DNA of 64,000 nt from Leptolyngbya boryana PCC 6306 (GCF_000353285.1 NZ_KB731324.1:5945018-6009017); one strand, 5' to 3'. Counted from the first letter of the stretch, positions 49,000 to 59,498 are shown. Translations and numbers: made by a program. The notes: a model not told the origin generated them from the letters alone.

Positions 49000-50517
49000 C
49001 TATTTCTTCCTCACAACTCCATACCAAGGATTAATTTGCAGCACACCACTGGGTTTGAACACCACCTTAAATGAGGCTGCTGACTCGGCAGGTGCATTTG
49101 GATCGATCTGCTTACTTAATTGCGGCAAGGGTGTGCTCTTCACAAACTCGTTTGCAGGAGGATTATCGGGTTGGAATCCCACGATCGTGCCATCCGGTTT
49201 GATGCGGACTCGGTAGACTAAATCTTTGTCAAACGGTGGTCTGCCTTGCCAACTTTTGTCGATCGCATCATAGAGCTTTGGTTGCAAATTCTCTAAAGTC
49301 TCAGCATCAGTCAATTCGGTCGCAGGTGTGGCAGCAGCCGTTGGACTGGGGGATGCCGCAACCGTTGCAGTTGGGCTAGGCGATGCGGTAACGGTTGCCG
49401 CATCTGGACTGGGGGATGCCGCAACCGTTGCACTCGGAACGGCTGAAGCAGCATTCGCAGGAGTCACTTCAAGATTGCCTTGTGGTTTGAAAACCACTCG
49501 GTACTGTGCCAGTGGCTCAGAATTCGGCGTACTTCCTCCAGGTGGAAGATAGAGCAAATCCAAGAGCGGTGTTTGTTGTCTTGCTTTTTCTAATGCAACT
49601 GGCGTTTCAGCTTTAAAGCCGACAATATCGCCATTTCTGGCAACGCCAATTCGATAGGCTAACTCTTCAGTCACCGCAGATTGAGTCGTCCATTTACCGC
49701 GAATCTGCTCAGTGACGCGATCGCCTAATGTTTTCAACTCCGCCACATCGGTAATCGCAGGGGCAGCATTCAGCGCCGTTTCCAGTTGGGTCAGATCGGG
49801 ACTTGCCGCAGCCGTTGGAGAAGGCGTAGGACTCGGGCTAATCGATGGACTCGGACTCGGACTCGGAGAATTTTTAGCAATCGCAGCCGGACAATCGGGC
49901 GCACCCGGACTCAAACATTCCGGAGTTTTCACCCGCATTGTGGGCAGAGAGAAAAAGGCAACCGCTGCCAATGCTAAACCAGAAACCCCAATCGAAGCCG
50001 GAACGACCTGTTTTGCAAGCGGTTCGCCAGAGCGAGCATAGCGTTTCGGTACAGGAGAAAGATTTAGTGACCAAAACGGCAGAGTCTGCGTATCTGCCAC
50101 AAATTGATCGATCGCTTCAACGAGATCAAATAATTGCACCGTGGTCAAATCCGCAGAGCGTTCTTCACTCGCCGGATTATTCGGATCTTTTCCGACACTG
50201 AGGCGGTGATGAGACCGATCGAGACGCTCTAAGGTCACGAAAGAAGGACGATCGCTATACGTATGACGCGGTAAATGAACGCCACTGAGAAACTCTTGAG
50301 CATACAAACTCACTGCTGTGACCAGGCTTTCAAAGAATTCACGCCCGCCCTTAAGAGGCGTTTCTTGCCCAGGCAGATGACATTCTGCATTGATTAAAAG
50401 CGACATGACCGGACGAATATCGGCTTGTCCAGTGGCAGTTGGATCAGATAGCCCTTCCAAAATCAAAGTGCAATTCGGCAAACTGTATTGCCGTTGTAGC
50501 GTCATTGCATTCGTCAT
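49000..50517 (-). CDS. DUF4335 domain protein
   Basis: 505 residues. The N-terminal 175 residues (SLPNCTLILEGLSDPTATGQ; GGREFFESLVTAVSLYAQEF) are the DUF4335 region. One membrane helix (VPASIGVSGLALAAVAFFSL) follows, then a low-complexity Ser-Pro linker (SPSPSPSPSISPSPTPSPTA). The C-terminus has two or more copies of a roughly 90-residue module that includes LAYRIGVARNGDIVGFKAET / LVYRVRIKPDGTIVGFQPDN and YRVVFKPQGNLEV / FKVVFKPSGVLQI. It overlaps the DUF3038 gene by four bases; the pair is conserved together in cyanobacteria, so they probably act jointly. Function unknown. Confidence 0.75.
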   Translation of the reverse strand: MTNAMTLQRQYSLPNCTLILEGLSDPTATGQADIRPVMSLLINAECHLPGQETPLKGGREFFESLVTAVSLYAQEFLSGVHLPRHTYSDRPSFVTLERLDRSHHRLSVGKDPNNPASEERSADLTTVQLFDLVEAIDQFVADTQTLPFWSLNLSPVPKRYARSGEPLAKQVVPASIGVSGLALAAVAFFSLPTMRVKTPECLSPGAPDCPAAIAKNSPSPSPSPSISPSPTPSPTAAASPDLTQLETALNAAPAITDVAELKTLGDRVTEQIRGKWTTQSAVTEELAYRIGVARNGDIVGFKAETPVALEKARQQTPLLDLLYLPPGGSTPNSEPLAQYRVVFKPQGNLEVTPANAASAVPSATVAASPSPDAATVTASPSPTATVAASPSPTAAATPATELTDAETLENLQPKLYDAIDKSWQGRPPFDKDLVYRVRIKPDGTIVGFQPDNPPANEFVKSTPLPQLSKQIDPNAPAESAASFKVVFKPSGVLQINPWYGVVRKK

Positions 50518-51149
50518 TGCACTTCTCCGTCAAACAAACTAATCCACAGCCGTTGTACACCGGAAGTCCCCGTACAAAACAGCAATTGCTCTAACAAATC
50601 CAGCGCCAATTCGTTCAGTTTTTCATCTGAACTATACGCCAAAACTCCCGCCCGCTTGGAATTCATCCGGCTGCGATAATGCGCGCGAAATCGCTCTAGA
50701 TACTCTGAGAGCCGAAAATGATGATCGGGAGACAGATTCTTTTCACTCAACTGCTGATACGCCAAAAGCAATTGCCGAATCAACACGGTTAAACGACGTG
50801 CCAAATAGCAAGTGATCAGGACTAACGCTTTGGCTTCAACTAACGTTAAAGGGCGACGTTGAGCATAGCGACGGAATGGATTCGTCGATCGCATCCGCCA
50901 CAGTGCCACTCGATTTTTGAGGACTCCGCGCAGGTCAAAATCGTTTGCAACCGCCAAGATTGCCTCTGATCCAGTGAGATCTAACGCCTCGATCGCGAGC
51001 AATAACAAATCGATCTGCATCCGGGTGCGACGGGGGCAAACGCCATCGGCAACGGGTGGATCGGGCAGACCATCGAGAATAATCGGAGTTGGGGGAGTTG
51101 GCGGAGCAGGTGGGCTATTCAACTGCATTACATTCACGGAGACACTCAT
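50514..51149 (-). CDS. DUF3038 domain protein
   Basis: 211 residues, all-helical and cytosolic. After a Pro-rich start (SPPAPPTPPTPIILDGLPDP), RTRMQIDLLLLAIEALDLTG and LVEAKALVLITCYLARRLTV, then AGVLAYSSDEKLNELALDLL, match the DUF3038 family as I know it. It is translated before and coupled to the DUF4335 gene (ATGA overlap). No function is known for the pair; genomic pairing is the main clue. Confidence 0.75.
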   Translation of the reverse strand: MSVSVNVMQLNSPPAPPTPPTPIILDGLPDPPVADGVCPRRTRMQIDLLLLAIEALDLTGSEAILAVANDFDLRGVLKNRVALWRMRSTNPFRRYAQRRPLTLVEAKALVLITCYLARRLTVLIRQLLLAYQQLSEKNLSPDHHFRLSEYLERFRAHYRSRMNSKRAGVLAYSSDEKLNELALDLLEQLLFCTGTSGVQRLWISLFDGEVQ

Positions 51150-51579
51150 TCCTTTAAATTTAGCTAGTCACACTACACGATTTGTCTGAAGCAACCTTAT
51201 TTCTTCAAGGCTGAAAGACCCAGAATTTGAGAATGCTTCATTCCATCATTCACTGCTCCTAACTACGAATCACGCATGGTAAATTACGAATTGCCAGCAT
51301 TGTACCGAGAATTTATGACGAATTCGCGGGTGAAGTCTAGCAACGCACCTAGCAAATTCTGTGGGCGAAGTCCGATTCCTGCCTCCGTAGAGTTGCGGGA
51401 AGTTGCAACCGATACAATTGCTGAAATCAAAATTTTCCCAGACAGCATTACAGTCTAGCGGACTTCTCGCACAGTGCTGCTCCATTTTGACAAATTTGAT
51501 CGCAATTCAGCGCAGATTTTTATGAGGGAAGTGGGACAATAGATCTCATTGTTTTGCCCTGCGTTAATTGATTGGATGT
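51150..51579. other. Intergenic region upstream of psbP-like gene
   Basis: 430 bases between divergent genes. Open frames on both strands around 51,270-51,485 overlap each other and have no ribosome-binding site. A TATATGAGGG-like purine run was not found near the psbP ATG; no confident promoter call. Confidence 0.35.
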
Positions 51580-52131
51580 ATGTTGAAGAATTTCAAACGA
51601 GTCGTTGCCGTTTTGCTGATGGTGCTGGCACTGGGTTTGCAGGGCTGTGTGTCTGGCGTGGGTGGGCTGAATAGTTTTGTGGATAGCACCGACGGCTATC
51701 GCTTCCTCTATCCCAACGGTTGGCTTTCGGTCAAGGTCGCAAACGGTCCTGATGTGGTGTTTCATGACATTATCGAGCAGACCGAGAATATCAGTATGGT
51801 GATCAACCCCGTTCCCGGTAAGAAGAAGCTGTCGGATTTGGGCACACCTTCAGACGTGGGATATCAGTTGGGCAAAAGCGCGATCGCTCCCCCTGATTCA
51901 GGTCGCAAGGCTGAATTGATTAGCGCTGAGGAGCGTCAGATTGCCGATCGCACCTATTACCTGTTGGAATATTTGGTCACGTTGCCGAATCAAGAGCAGC
52001 GTCATAATTTGGCAAGTGCGATCGTCTATCGCGGCAAGCTCTACACCATGAATGCGTCCACGTCTGAGACGCGTTGGGAGAAAATGGCTCCGCTGCTGAC
52101 CAAATCTGTGAAGTCCTTCAAGGTAGATTAG
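51580..52131 (+). CDS. psbP: PsbP-like (CyanoP) photosystem II lipoprotein
   Basis: 183 residues from the ATG at 51,580; an in-frame TTG 4 codons earlier is less likely. The signal peptide [16 protein letters not shown] ends in a lipobox Cys, so the protein is lipid-anchored in the thylakoid lumen. The mature part is the PsbP fold: [53 protein letters not shown] and [20 protein letters not shown]. CyanoP assists photosystem II assembly and is not the stoichiometric subunit it is in plants. The maf gene follows after 4 bases, so the two may be co-transcribed. Confidence 0.92.
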   Translation: MLKNFKRVVAVLLMVLALGLQGCVSGVGGLNSFVDSTDGYRFLYPNGWLSVKVANGPDVVFHDIIEQTENISMVINPVPGKKKLSDLGTPSDVGYQLGKSAIAPPDSGRKAELISAEERQIADRTYYLLEYLVTLPNQEQRHNLASAIVYRGKLYTMNASTSETRWEKMAPLLTKSVKSFKVD

Positions 52132-52135
52132 ATCG

Positions 52136-52792
52136 ATGCCTGTTCCCTTTGTGCTTGCGTCTGCTTCTCCGGCTCGAAAGCGACTTTTAGCGATGGCTGG
52201 GATTCCTGTCATGGTTTACCCGAGCGATTTTGACGAGTCGCAAATTCAAATTACCGACCCCGGACAACTCGTGCAGGTTTTGGCTGAAGGGAAGGCGCGA
52301 TCGACGATGCGCGATTTGTTCGATCGTCAGGCTGAATTACCGCCTGGTTTTTTCTCTACGCATCCAGGATTGATTCTTGGCTGTGATTCAGTTTTGGCGA
52401 TTCACGGTGAAATTCACGGCAAGCCGAAAGACCCTGACGAGGCGATCGCGCGCTGGAAAATGATGCGCGGCAATGTGGGCGAATTGTTTACAGGACATGC
52501 ATTTTTGCAGCCTTACACAACGGAGCAAGGCGCATTGATGCCTTATCCACCGCTCGTCAGAACGCAAGTGACGCAGGTTTATTTTGCAGACATTAGCGAT
52601 CGCCAAATTGAAGCCTATGTTGCCACTCAAGAACCGATGAATTGTGCCGGCTGTTTTGCCTTAGAAGGACGAGGCGGCTTATTTGTCGAAAAACTAGAAG
52701 GCTGTCATACCAACGTGATTGGATTGAGCTTACCGCTCTTACGGCAGATGTTAGCAGAATTGGGATATGACGTAACTGACTTTTGGGCATGA
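52136..52792 (+). CDS. maf: Maf/HAM1-like nucleoside triphosphate pyrophosphatase
   Basis: 218 residues. [20 protein letters not shown] is the Maf signature at the N-terminus, with the substrate-binding Ser/Arg. [20 protein letters not shown] holds the conserved Asp. [20 protein letters not shown] is the C-terminal glycine-rich signature. Maf proteins hydrolyse modified pyrimidine or guanine NTPs and have been linked to division arrest. Slightly longer than bacterial Maf (about 200). Follows psbP by 4 bases. Confidence 0.9.
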   Translation: MPVPFVLASASPARKRLLAMAGIPVMVYPSDFDESQIQITDPGQLVQVLAEGKARSTMRDLFDRQAELPPGFFSTHPGLILGCDSVLAIHGEIHGKPKDPDEAIARWKMMRGNVGELFTGHAFLQPYTTEQGALMPYPPLVRTQVTQVYFADISDRQIEAYVATQEPMNCAGCFALEGRGGLFVEKLEGCHTNVIGLSLPLLRQMLAELGYDVTDFWA

Positions 52793-52907
52793 GCCGAGTT
52801 TAAAGATTTAGCGTGATCCGGAGCGAGCGCCCCTAAACTAGAAGAACACAGAGAGACAATAGGTTAGAACTCTTACCGAAGTCCTTCGAGATTGGCGCTT
52901 ATCCAGC

Positions 52908-53936
52908 ATGACGTTACCTGTGAATTCTTCAAGGCATGAGGCGAGTCCAGAACAACGTTCTGATGATCTGTTACACGATCGATATGCGATCGGACGGGTG
53001 CTGGGACGCGGTGGCTTTGGAGTCACATATATAGCGCGAGATATGCAGCTGCCGGGAAGACCTCGCTGTGTGATTAAACAGCTCTGTCCTAAGGTTCAAG
53101 ATCCCTCTGCCCTGAAAAAAGCACGTCAACGCTTTGAGCAGGAAGCGAGAACTTTAGCGAGATTGGGCAGCCATTCTCAGATTCCCCAATTGTTAGATTA
53201 CTTCGAGATTGAGGGCGAGTTTTATCTCGCTCAAGAATTCGTCCGAGGTCGCACCCTGGCTCAAGATGTCCGTAAGTCAGGCGTTTGGTCAGAACAGGCG
53301 GTGAAACAGTTTCTAAAAGAATTTCTGCCGCTCCTGCATTACGTCCACCGACAAAAGGTGATTCACCGCGACATCAAGCCGTCTAATATTGTCTGGTGTA
53401 AAGAAGATGGACGCTGGGTTTTGATTGATTTTGGTGCAGTGAAAGAACGCTGTGTTGCGCCGGATTACTCTGAGCGATCGATGGCAACTCATTTTGTCGG
53501 CACGATTGGCTTTGCGCCACCTGAACAAATTGCCATGCGTCCGACCTATGCGAGCGACCTCTATGCGCTCGGTGTCACTTGTCTCTATCTCATGTCGGGC
53601 AGAATCCCCAATGAGCAAGATTACGACCCCTACACAGGAGAATTAAATTGGCAAAATCTGGCGCGGGTGAGTGATCATTTTGAGCGAATTCTGGACAAAA
53701 TGCTGAAATCTTCAACGCACGATCGCTTCAAATCAGCCGATGAGATTTTGCGAATGTTAGAACTCGAAGATCACTTAGAAACGCTCCGCCCCTGTTTGAG
53801 TCATTACCCGTTATCTCAAGCTGAACTGGAACCGGAAAACCTGGAATTTGTTTCACCCTTGGTCAGAACCGCCATCGCAATTCGAGCGTGGCAAGCTCGC
53901 CTTGCAGCCAGACAGTCACATGAAAAAAACCGTTAA
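52908..53936 (+). CDS. Serine/threonine protein kinase (Hanks type)
   Basis: 342 residues, kinase domain about 25-285 and a short helical tail; no membrane segment or sensor domain. Subdomain motifs are intact: GRGGFGVTYIARD (P-loop), CVIKQLCPK (ATP-binding Lys), HRDIKPSNIVW (catalytic loop Asp), LIDFGAVKER (DFG), then GTIGFAPPEQ and SDLYALGVTCLYLMSGRIP. The KERCVAPDYSERSMATHFVG segment is the activation loop. This type is abundant in filamentous cyanobacteria; substrate unknown. The 3' end overlaps the convergent next gene by 4 bases. Confidence 0.93.
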   Translation: MTLPVNSSRHEASPEQRSDDLLHDRYAIGRVLGRGGFGVTYIARDMQLPGRPRCVIKQLCPKVQDPSALKKARQRFEQEARTLARLGSHSQIPQLLDYFEIEGEFYLAQEFVRGRTLAQDVRKSGVWSEQAVKQFLKEFLPLLHYVHRQKVIHRDIKPSNIVWCKEDGRWVLIDFGAVKERCVAPDYSERSMATHFVGTIGFAPPEQIAMRPTYASDLYALGVTCLYLMSGRIPNEQDYDPYTGELNWQNLARVSDHFERILDKMLKSSTHDRFKSADEILRMLELEDHLETLRPCLSHYPLSQAELEPENLEFVSPLVRTAIAIRAWQARLAARQSHEKNR

Positions 53937-54328
53937 GGGGTAAGCAACGATCGCCGTTTCATGAACTTGACTGCCATCACAACAGATAGAAAGGCAATAC
54001 AGCAAGCAACGGCAACGAATGTCTCCCGTAAATCGGGTGAGACAACGACAATAAAGCCTTTTCCTTTAATCAAAGCTGCAAAACTTGAAACACAAAAAGG
54101 CATCAAATAGAGCCGTAAGGTTTGCCAACTGCGCAGTTTTGCCGTCTGGGAAGCAACACTGAAAACCAGACCCGTTCCAATCACAGCGCTCATCCCAATC
54201 GAATTGATCCAAATAGCAGGGGCAGGATCGAAATGAAACGAAAGCGTCACAAGATACCAAATGAGATAGCACCAAAGCGCCGCTTTCCCGACTTTGAGTT
54301 CAGCCAGATAACCGATCAACCCTTTCAT
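53933..54328 (-). CDS. Small four-helix membrane protein
   Basis: 131 residues with four hydrophobic segments (AALWCYLIWYLVTLSFHF, WINSIGMSAVIGTGLVFSVA, LRLYLMPFCVSSFAALI, TFVAVACCIAFLSVVMAVKF) and short charged loops. Ends in a basic patch (KFMKRRSLL), so the C-terminus is probably cytosolic. Overlaps the kinase gene by 4 bases at the 3' ends. No family recognised. Confidence 0.55.
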   Translation of the reverse strand: MKGLIGYLAELKVGKAALWCYLIWYLVTLSFHFDPAPAIWINSIGMSAVIGTGLVFSVASQTAKLRSWQTLRLYLMPFCVSSFAALIKGKGFIVVVSPDLRETFVAVACCIAFLSVVMAVKFMKRRSLLTP

Positions 54329-54338
54329 AAACGCTAAA

Positions 54339-54368
54339 AAACCGGACTATCAACTCATAGTCCGGTTT
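54339..54368 (-). terminator. Terminator of ybaB
   Basis: Perfect 11-bp arms AAACCGGACTA / TAGTCCGGTTT with an 8-nt loop, followed by T residues on the minus strand. Confidence 0.8.
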
Positions 54369-54395
54369 CATGTAAAGATCTGTCAAACCGATCGC

Positions 54396-54743
54396 TTAAC
54401 CTAAGCCAGGCAGATTTAACCCACCCGTCAAGTCTTCCATCTTCTCGCGCATCGTTGCCGTGGATTGTTCATAAGCCGCACGAGTCGCAGCGAGTACGAG
54501 ATCCGACAAGGTTTCCGCATCTTCTTTCAGCGCGTCTGGTGAGATTTCAACCTTCAGTGGCTCCTGATTTCCACTCATTGTCACCTTGACAAGACCGCCG
54601 CCTGCCTCGCCTTGAATCTCCATTTGTTCGAGTTCTTCTTGAAGCCGTTTTGCGCCTTCTTGAACCTGTTGAGCCTTTTTAATTGCGTCGGTCAATTCGC
54701 GCATTTTGCCCAGACCGAAGCCAAATCCCTGTCCTTGTGACAT
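54396..54743 (-). CDS. YbaB/EbfC nucleoid-associated protein
   Basis: 115 residues. It begins with a long charged helix ([20 protein letters not shown]), then the family core [20 protein letters not shown] with the conserved MSGN turn, and a second helix [20 protein letters not shown] that makes the tweezer-shaped dimer. YbaB proteins bind DNA without strong sequence preference and shape the nucleoid. The terminator downstream marks it as a single-gene unit; recR/dnaX, frequent neighbours elsewhere, are not adjacent. Confidence 0.92.
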   Translation of the reverse strand: MSQGQGFGFGLGKMRELTDAIKKAQQVQEGAKRLQEELEQMEIQGEAGGGLVKVTMSGNQEPLKVEISPDALKEDAETLSDLVLAATRAAYEQSTATMREKMEDLTGGLNLPGLG

Positions 54744-55023
54744 AACGTTTTAGTGAATAATGAGTGGATATTGTCGCCTGCTCAACCCGAACAGGGCAAC
54801 AATCAAACAGATTTAATTATGACACCGGGATGCAAATCCGACGCACTCTAGCTGCGCCAATCTGATTAGGGATTTCCCTACTCAAAAGACCTAAATTTTA
54901 TCGATCGTGGGATCTCGATGACTCGCACCATAAGCGATCGGATGGGGAAATAGAGAGCAAGCTGAGTTTAGGTTCTCTCCATCTCCTCATTCCCCACCTA
55001 GATCTGAGATTCCAACCCAACAA

Positions 55024-56049
55024 TCAGAACTCACCCAACATTTTCACTTCCGGCTCCAGCAAGAGCGACCATTCCTGATGCACTCGTTGCTGCACATGAT
55101 GAATTAACTCAAAAATGTCAGATGCAGTTGCACCGCCACAATTTAGAATAAAATTCGCATGTCGTTGCGCCACCTGAGCACCACCGATCTGATGTCCTTT
55201 CAAGCCTACCTGCTCAATTAACCAACCCGCTTTGTACGCATCGGGATTGCGGAATACACTGCCGCAACTCGGTAAATGATAAGGCTGAGTGTTTTGTCGC
55301 TGCTGCTTATGATTTGCCGTCACTGCATTGACTGCCGTTGGATCAGCCCCAGGCTGCAATTGAAACGTGGCGTATGTGACATAGCGCGAACTGCCTTGCA
55401 GAGCAGACGTGCGATATTCATACTGTAACTCTGCAGGTTTTAGCACCTGCAGCGTGCCGTCTGGCAGCAAGATTGTCGTCTTGACCAGAATTTCGGAAAT
55501 ACTGCTATTGTGCGCGCCAGCATTCATCACAACGGCTCCGCCCACCGTTCCTGGAATCCCAACCGCCCATTCAAAGCCTTGCCATCCGCGATCGGCAAGC
55601 TTCCAAGCCAATCTCGGCAATGGCTCACCCGCACCCACGGTTACCTGACCCGTCGCATCATCAAACTCAGTCAATCTCAAATGCCGAGTCGAAATCACAA
55701 GCCCTGGCAATCCAGCATCGCTGACTAATAAATTTGAGCCAGCCCCTAACATCGTCACTGGAATATCCTGAGCATGCGCCCATTCTAAACTCGCTTGTAA
55801 TTCTTCAGTTGTGCGGGGGGCAGCGTACCATTCAGCAGGACCACCGACCCGGAAAGAGGTCAACGAAGCGAGAGGAACATTGGCTTTTAGCACAGCGTCA
55901 GTACCAGGGAGCGGAAGAGTGAGTATCTTGCGTGCAGGTTTTGCAGTGGCTTCACTAGACGAGTACGGAGTGGCAACCGAGCTAGACTTGCGAGAGAAAT
56001 CGGAAATAACGGGTGAATGAACAGTCCGGGAATCAATAGAGAGTGTCAT
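55024..56049 (-). CDS. murB: UDP-N-acetylenolpyruvoylglucosamine reductase
   Basis: 341 residues. Reduces UDP-GlcNAc-enolpyruvate to UDP-MurNAc with NADPH, second committed step of peptidoglycan synthesis. The first 50 residues are a poorly conserved Ser-rich extension; then [13 protein letters not shown] and [17 protein letters not shown] bind FAD. Catalytic residues: GSVFRNP (Ser proton donor) and the Glu in [31 protein letters not shown] is the substrate loop. Ends with type I/II ambiguity but full length. It follows murC with a 103-base gap, a common mur cluster order. Confidence 0.95.
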   Translation of the reverse strand: MTLSIDSRTVHSPVISDFSRKSSSVATPYSSSEATAKPARKILTLPLPGTDAVLKANVPLASLTSFRVGGPAEWYAAPRTTEELQASLEWAHAQDIPVTMLGAGSNLLVSDAGLPGLVISTRHLRLTEFDDATGQVTVGAGEPLPRLAWKLADRGWQGFEWAVGIPGTVGGAVVMNAGAHNSSISEILVKTTILLPDGTLQVLKPAELQYEYRTSALQGSSRYVTYATFQLQPGADPTAVNAVTANHKQQRQNTQPYHLPSCGSVFRNPDAYKAGWLIEQVGLKGHQIGGAQVAQRHANFILNCGGATASDIFELIHHVQQRVHQEWSLLLEPEVKMLGEF

Positions 56050-56152
56050 AACATTGTCACAGGTAAGCTTAAACCTGAGACCCTTACCGCAATGTAATCA
56101 GAAATCACGGTTCAGATCTCACATTGCATTCAACACAACAAACACGAAGTTT

Positions 56153-57628
56153 CTAGGAAGCAGCTTTCTCAACTCGTTGTTGAGCCGCCATGACGTCTGG
56201 AATGATTTGATTCAAGTTTCCAGCTCCTAGAAAAATTGCTAAATCTCCCGGCACAAGAAGTTTGTTCAGGAAATCGCCCATCGCAGGTAGCGAGGGTTGG
56301 TAATGCACGCACGAATGATGTGTTGCGACAAGATCAGCAAGGATCTGACCGCTAATTTCGCCTGTATTGACTTCTCCAGCGCTGTAAATATCACTGAGAA
56401 TCACGACATCAGCATCTCCAAAAGACTCCGCAAATTCCGCTAAAAACGTTTGAGTGCGGCTATAGCGATGCGGTTGGAAAATGGCGACGACACGACGACG
56501 CGGCGATTGCTTGCCAGCTTGCAGTCTTGCTGCCTCTAGTGTGACCCGTAATTCACTGGGATGATGCGCGTAGTCATCAATAAATAAAATGTCGTTAAAA
56601 TCACCCCGGTGTTCAAACCGCCGCCGCGCACCTTCAAACGGCGCGATCGCGGCAGCAATCGTACTAAATTCCAATCCAATGAGGCGACCGACCGCGATCG
56701 CAGCCAGCGCGTTACTCAAATTGTGTTGTCCAAGCACTCGCAGCTTGATTTCTCCTAACACCTGCCCCCGTTCCCACACTCTCGCCGTCGTTCCATCCCC
56801 TGCATACTGGATTTGATCCACGGTGTAGTCTGCCTTTGTCGCCGGATCGAGACTGTACGTAATGTTGGGGGGAATGCGATCGCGAACTGTTTGACAATCG
56901 ATCGAGCCGACTGTGACTTGACACTGGCTGGCAAAAGTTTGAAACGTTTGAACGACTTGATCCAAATCGCTATAGTGATCGGGGTGGTCTAATTCTGCAT
57001 TCGTGATGATGCCAATATAAGGTGCAAATTTAACCAATGAGCCATCTGACTCATCCGCTTCTGCAACCATGTATTCACCCCGTCCAATCCGGGCATTTCC
57101 TTGCCAAGCCTTGACTTCTCCACCCACAATGACCGTCGGATCAAGCTTCGCATTGTAAAGCATGTAACTGATCATGCTGCTCGTCGTTGTTTTCCCATGC
57201 GTTCCAGCGACGGCGATACTGCGATACTCTCGAATTAACGCAGCAAGGAGATCCGAGCGATGAAAAATTGGACATCCTAGCTCTAGCGCCGCTCGATATT
57301 CAGAATTTGTAGGATTAATCGCCGTCGAGCAAATCACTTGGGGCAGATCCTTGACGGGTGCAGGCAATGTGACAACATTTGCACCAGCGGCAACGGGTTG
57401 AGCAAGCTGTGCTCTGACTTGATAATGATCCAAATTCGACGCATCTTGTCCGATGAATATCTGCGCGCCCAAGCTTCGCAGTCGTTCAGTAATGTGGCTG
57501 GATCTGAGATCCGAACCAGAAACAGGTAACCCACGGTCTAACAAGACATAAGCTAGGGCTGACATTCCAATTCCACCAATGCCGATGAAATGAAATGGTC
57601 TGCCGCTGAAGTCAACGGAACTCAGCAT
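56153..57628 (-). CDS. murC: UDP-N-acetylmuramate-L-alanine ligase
   Basis: 491 residues, typical length. Adds L-Ala to UDP-MurNAc using ATP. N-terminal substrate-binding Rossmann motif GIGGIGMSALAYVLLDRG; P-loop AVAGTHGKTTTSSMIS at about residue 130; central Glu/His region EADESDGSLVKFAPYIGIIT and HPDHYSDLD; C-terminal DDYAHHPSELRVTL and FQPHRYSRT, all Mur ligase landmarks. Upstream of murB in the same direction, probably one operon with separate translation. Confidence 0.97.
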   Translation of the reverse strand: MLSSVDFSGRPFHFIGIGGIGMSALAYVLLDRGLPVSGSDLRSSHITERLRSLGAQIFIGQDASNLDHYQVRAQLAQPVAAGANVVTLPAPVKDLPQVICSTAINPTNSEYRAALELGCPIFHRSDLLAALIREYRSIAVAGTHGKTTTSSMISYMLYNAKLDPTVIVGGEVKAWQGNARIGRGEYMVAEADESDGSLVKFAPYIGIITNAELDHPDHYSDLDQVVQTFQTFASQCQVTVGSIDCQTVRDRIPPNITYSLDPATKADYTVDQIQYAGDGTTARVWERGQVLGEIKLRVLGQHNLSNALAAIAVGRLIGLEFSTIAAAIAPFEGARRRFEHRGDFNDILFIDDYAHHPSELRVTLEAARLQAGKQSPRRRVVAIFQPHRYSRTQTFLAEFAESFGDADVVILSDIYSAGEVNTGEISGQILADLVATHHSCVHYQPSLPAMGDFLNKLLVPGDLAIFLGAGNLNQIIPDVMAAQQRVEKAAS

Positions 57629-57681
57629 TTTTGCTCCTTAAACACCACACCAATGTCACGCGCTATCATATCAAGGATCTT

Positions 57682-57702
57682 CTATTACCGATACGGTAAT
57701 AG
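57682..57702. promoter_or_regulatory. Perfect palindrome upstream of murC
   Basis: 9-bp arms CTATTACCG / CGGTAATAG with an ATA spacer, 53 bases upstream of the murC ATG. It has the look of a dimeric repressor or activator operator. It could also be a small hairpin in the murC leader. Confidence 0.5.
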
Positions 57703-58384
57703 AAAACATTTTGATAGCAAATCTGCTTATCTAAATCGAGTCCATTTAGAACAATTCAAAATAATTTTAGTTTGAACGCTCTTAATTGGGGAGTTTGAAT
57801 CAGAACAAGCTGTAATCAACGAGATACAAGTCGATCTGCTCCAATTCCTGACAGAATTCAACTTTTTAATAATTGAATTGCAATCCGCAATCTGTCAACA
57901 AATTCAAGCCTAAATTGTGTACTTCTAAAGGTACTAAACGTTTGTGAGAAATGCTCTCAACTTTTTAGCCAATTTGCATCAATTCTCAACTTGATCGTGA
58001 TTTAATTTTGTACCTTTTTCTTAAATCTGCTCCATTTCTCAAGTTTTTCACCATACGACAGTTGTAGAGTCGCTACAGATTTTGCCACAACTATTTTGAA
58101 TTGGCATCTACTCTTTAGATTGCCTAGGGTTCCCCGCAAGTCAGAAAGAACACAAGTATTGGTAAAGACTCAGATTAGATTCAGGGCCGCATTCAACAGA
58201 TGGCTGATGCACAATTTTTTTGCACAGTCAGAAACATGTTTTTGCTTCTCAAGCGAATTGTGGTCGTTCCCAAGTTCACCAAGATTGCCCGATCGCCCAT
58301 TCATCTCAGCATGCTTCAGGGATCAGTCGCAGCGACTCATTTTTCCTGCTTGTCACCATCTGTTGATCCCAGATTGATTTTGAG

Positions 58385-58415
58385 TTGAGATGAGCGCATT
58401 GTTTTACGGTATGAT
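58385..58415 (+). promoter_or_regulatory. Possible promoter of gap2
   Basis: TTGAGA (58,385-58,390) and TATGAT (58,410-58,415) with a 19-base spacer, 41 bases before the gap2 GTG. The spacer is longer than ideal, so this is tentative. Confidence 0.35.
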
Positions 58416-58456
58416 GTCTGCATCAATAGGTATTTATATTCAGAGGGCAAGACGCA

Positions 58457-59470
58457 GTGGTTAGAGTAGCGATCAACGGCTTTGGACGCATTGGACGCAA
58501 CTTTTTGCGGTGCTGGGCAGGGCGACAACAGACGGGAATCGAATTGGTTGCGATTAACGACACGTCTGATCCCAGAACCAACGCTCACTTGATCAAGTAT
58601 GACTCGATGCTGGGTAAGTTTTCCGGCGAGGTGAGCGCGGACGAAAACACCATTACGGTGAACGGTAACGTTATCAAATGTACGTCCGATCGCAATCCCG
58701 AGAATCTTCCGTGGGGAGAGTGGGATATCGATTTGATTATTGAATCGACGGGCGTGTTCATCTCCAAAGAAGGCGCAACCAAGCACCTGAATGCGGGTGC
58801 GAAAAAAGTTCTGATCACTGCGCCGGGTAAAAACGAAGATGGAACCTTCGTTGTGGGTGTGAACGATCATGAATATGATCACCACAAACACCACATTATT
58901 AGTAATGCAAGCTGTACAACCAACTGCTTAGCTCCAATTGCGAAAGTGCTGAATGACAATTTCGGCATTATCAAAGGAACAATGACCACCACGCACAGCT
59001 ATACCGGAGATCAGCGGATTCTCGATGCGAGCCACCGGGATTTGCGACGCGCACGGGCAGCAGCAATCAATATTGTGCCGACTTCAACGGGTGCTGCAAA
59101 AGCGGTAGCGTTGGTTCTGCCTGAATTAGCAGGTAAGTTAAACGGGATTGCGTTGCGGGTTCCGACTCCGAACGTCTCTGTTGTAGATTTGGTTGTGCAA
59201 GTTGAGAAGAGCACGATCGCGGAACAAGTGAATGCGGTGATCAAGGAAGCAGCTGAGACGACGATGAAAGGCGTTCTCAAGTACTGCGATCTGCCGTTGG
59301 TATCGAGCGATCATGCTGGAACCGATGAATCTTCGATCATTGACGCGGCTCTGACCATGGTGATGGGCGGCGACATGGTGAAAGTTGTCGCTTGGTATGA
59401 CAACGAGTGGGGCTATTCTCAACGCGTTGTAGACTTAGCGGAAGTTGTTGCGAAGAACTGGGAAAAGTAA
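58457..59470 (+). CDS. gap2: Glyceraldehyde-3-phosphate dehydrogenase, NADP-type (Gap2)
   Basis: 337 residues, starting at a GTG ([19 protein letters not shown]). Photosynthetic enzyme of the Calvin cycle and gluconeogenesis, using NADPH to reduce 1,3-bisphosphoglycerate. The nucleotide loop [20 protein letters not shown] has the NDTSD form of plastid/cyanobacterial GapA/Gap2, which accepts NADP, unlike the NAD-only Gap1. The catalytic Cys is in [12 protein letters not shown], with the paired His in [31 protein letters not shown] is the C-terminal signature. A strong terminator follows. Confidence 0.96.
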   Translation: MVRVAINGFGRIGRNFLRCWAGRQQTGIELVAINDTSDPRTNAHLIKYDSMLGKFSGEVSADENTITVNGNVIKCTSDRNPENLPWGEWDIDLIIESTGVFISKEGATKHLNAGAKKVLITAPGKNEDGTFVVGVNDHEYDHHKHHIISNASCTTNCLAPIAKVLNDNFGIIKGTMTTTHSYTGDQRILDASHRDLRRARAAAINIVPTSTGAAKAVALVLPELAGKLNGIALRVPTPNVSVVDLVVQVEKSTIAEQVNAVIKEAAETTMKGVLKYCDLPLVSSDHAGTDESSIIDAALTMVMGGDMVKVVAWYDNEWGYSQRVVDLAEVVAKNWEK

Positions 59471-59498
59471 GATATTCCTTTTTCTGATCTAATTTTGC

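Larger units (their letters stand above)
57629..58456. other. Long intergenic region between murC and gap2
   Basis: About 830 AT-rich bases between divergent genes. Open frames here lack ribosome-binding sites and family resemblance. It carries a palindrome at 57,682 and presumably the promoters of both genes; runs of TTGAAT/CAATTC-type sequence are frequent. A regulatory RNA cannot be excluded. Confidence 0.45.

Noticed and set aside
49328..50041. Ala/Gly-rich plus-strand reading frames
   Set aside because: They are antisense shadows of the Ser-Pro linker of the DUF4335 gene.
51270..51485. Small genes in the psbP upstream region
   Set aside because: Two frames on opposite strands cover the same bases, neither has a ribosome-binding site or familiar sequence.
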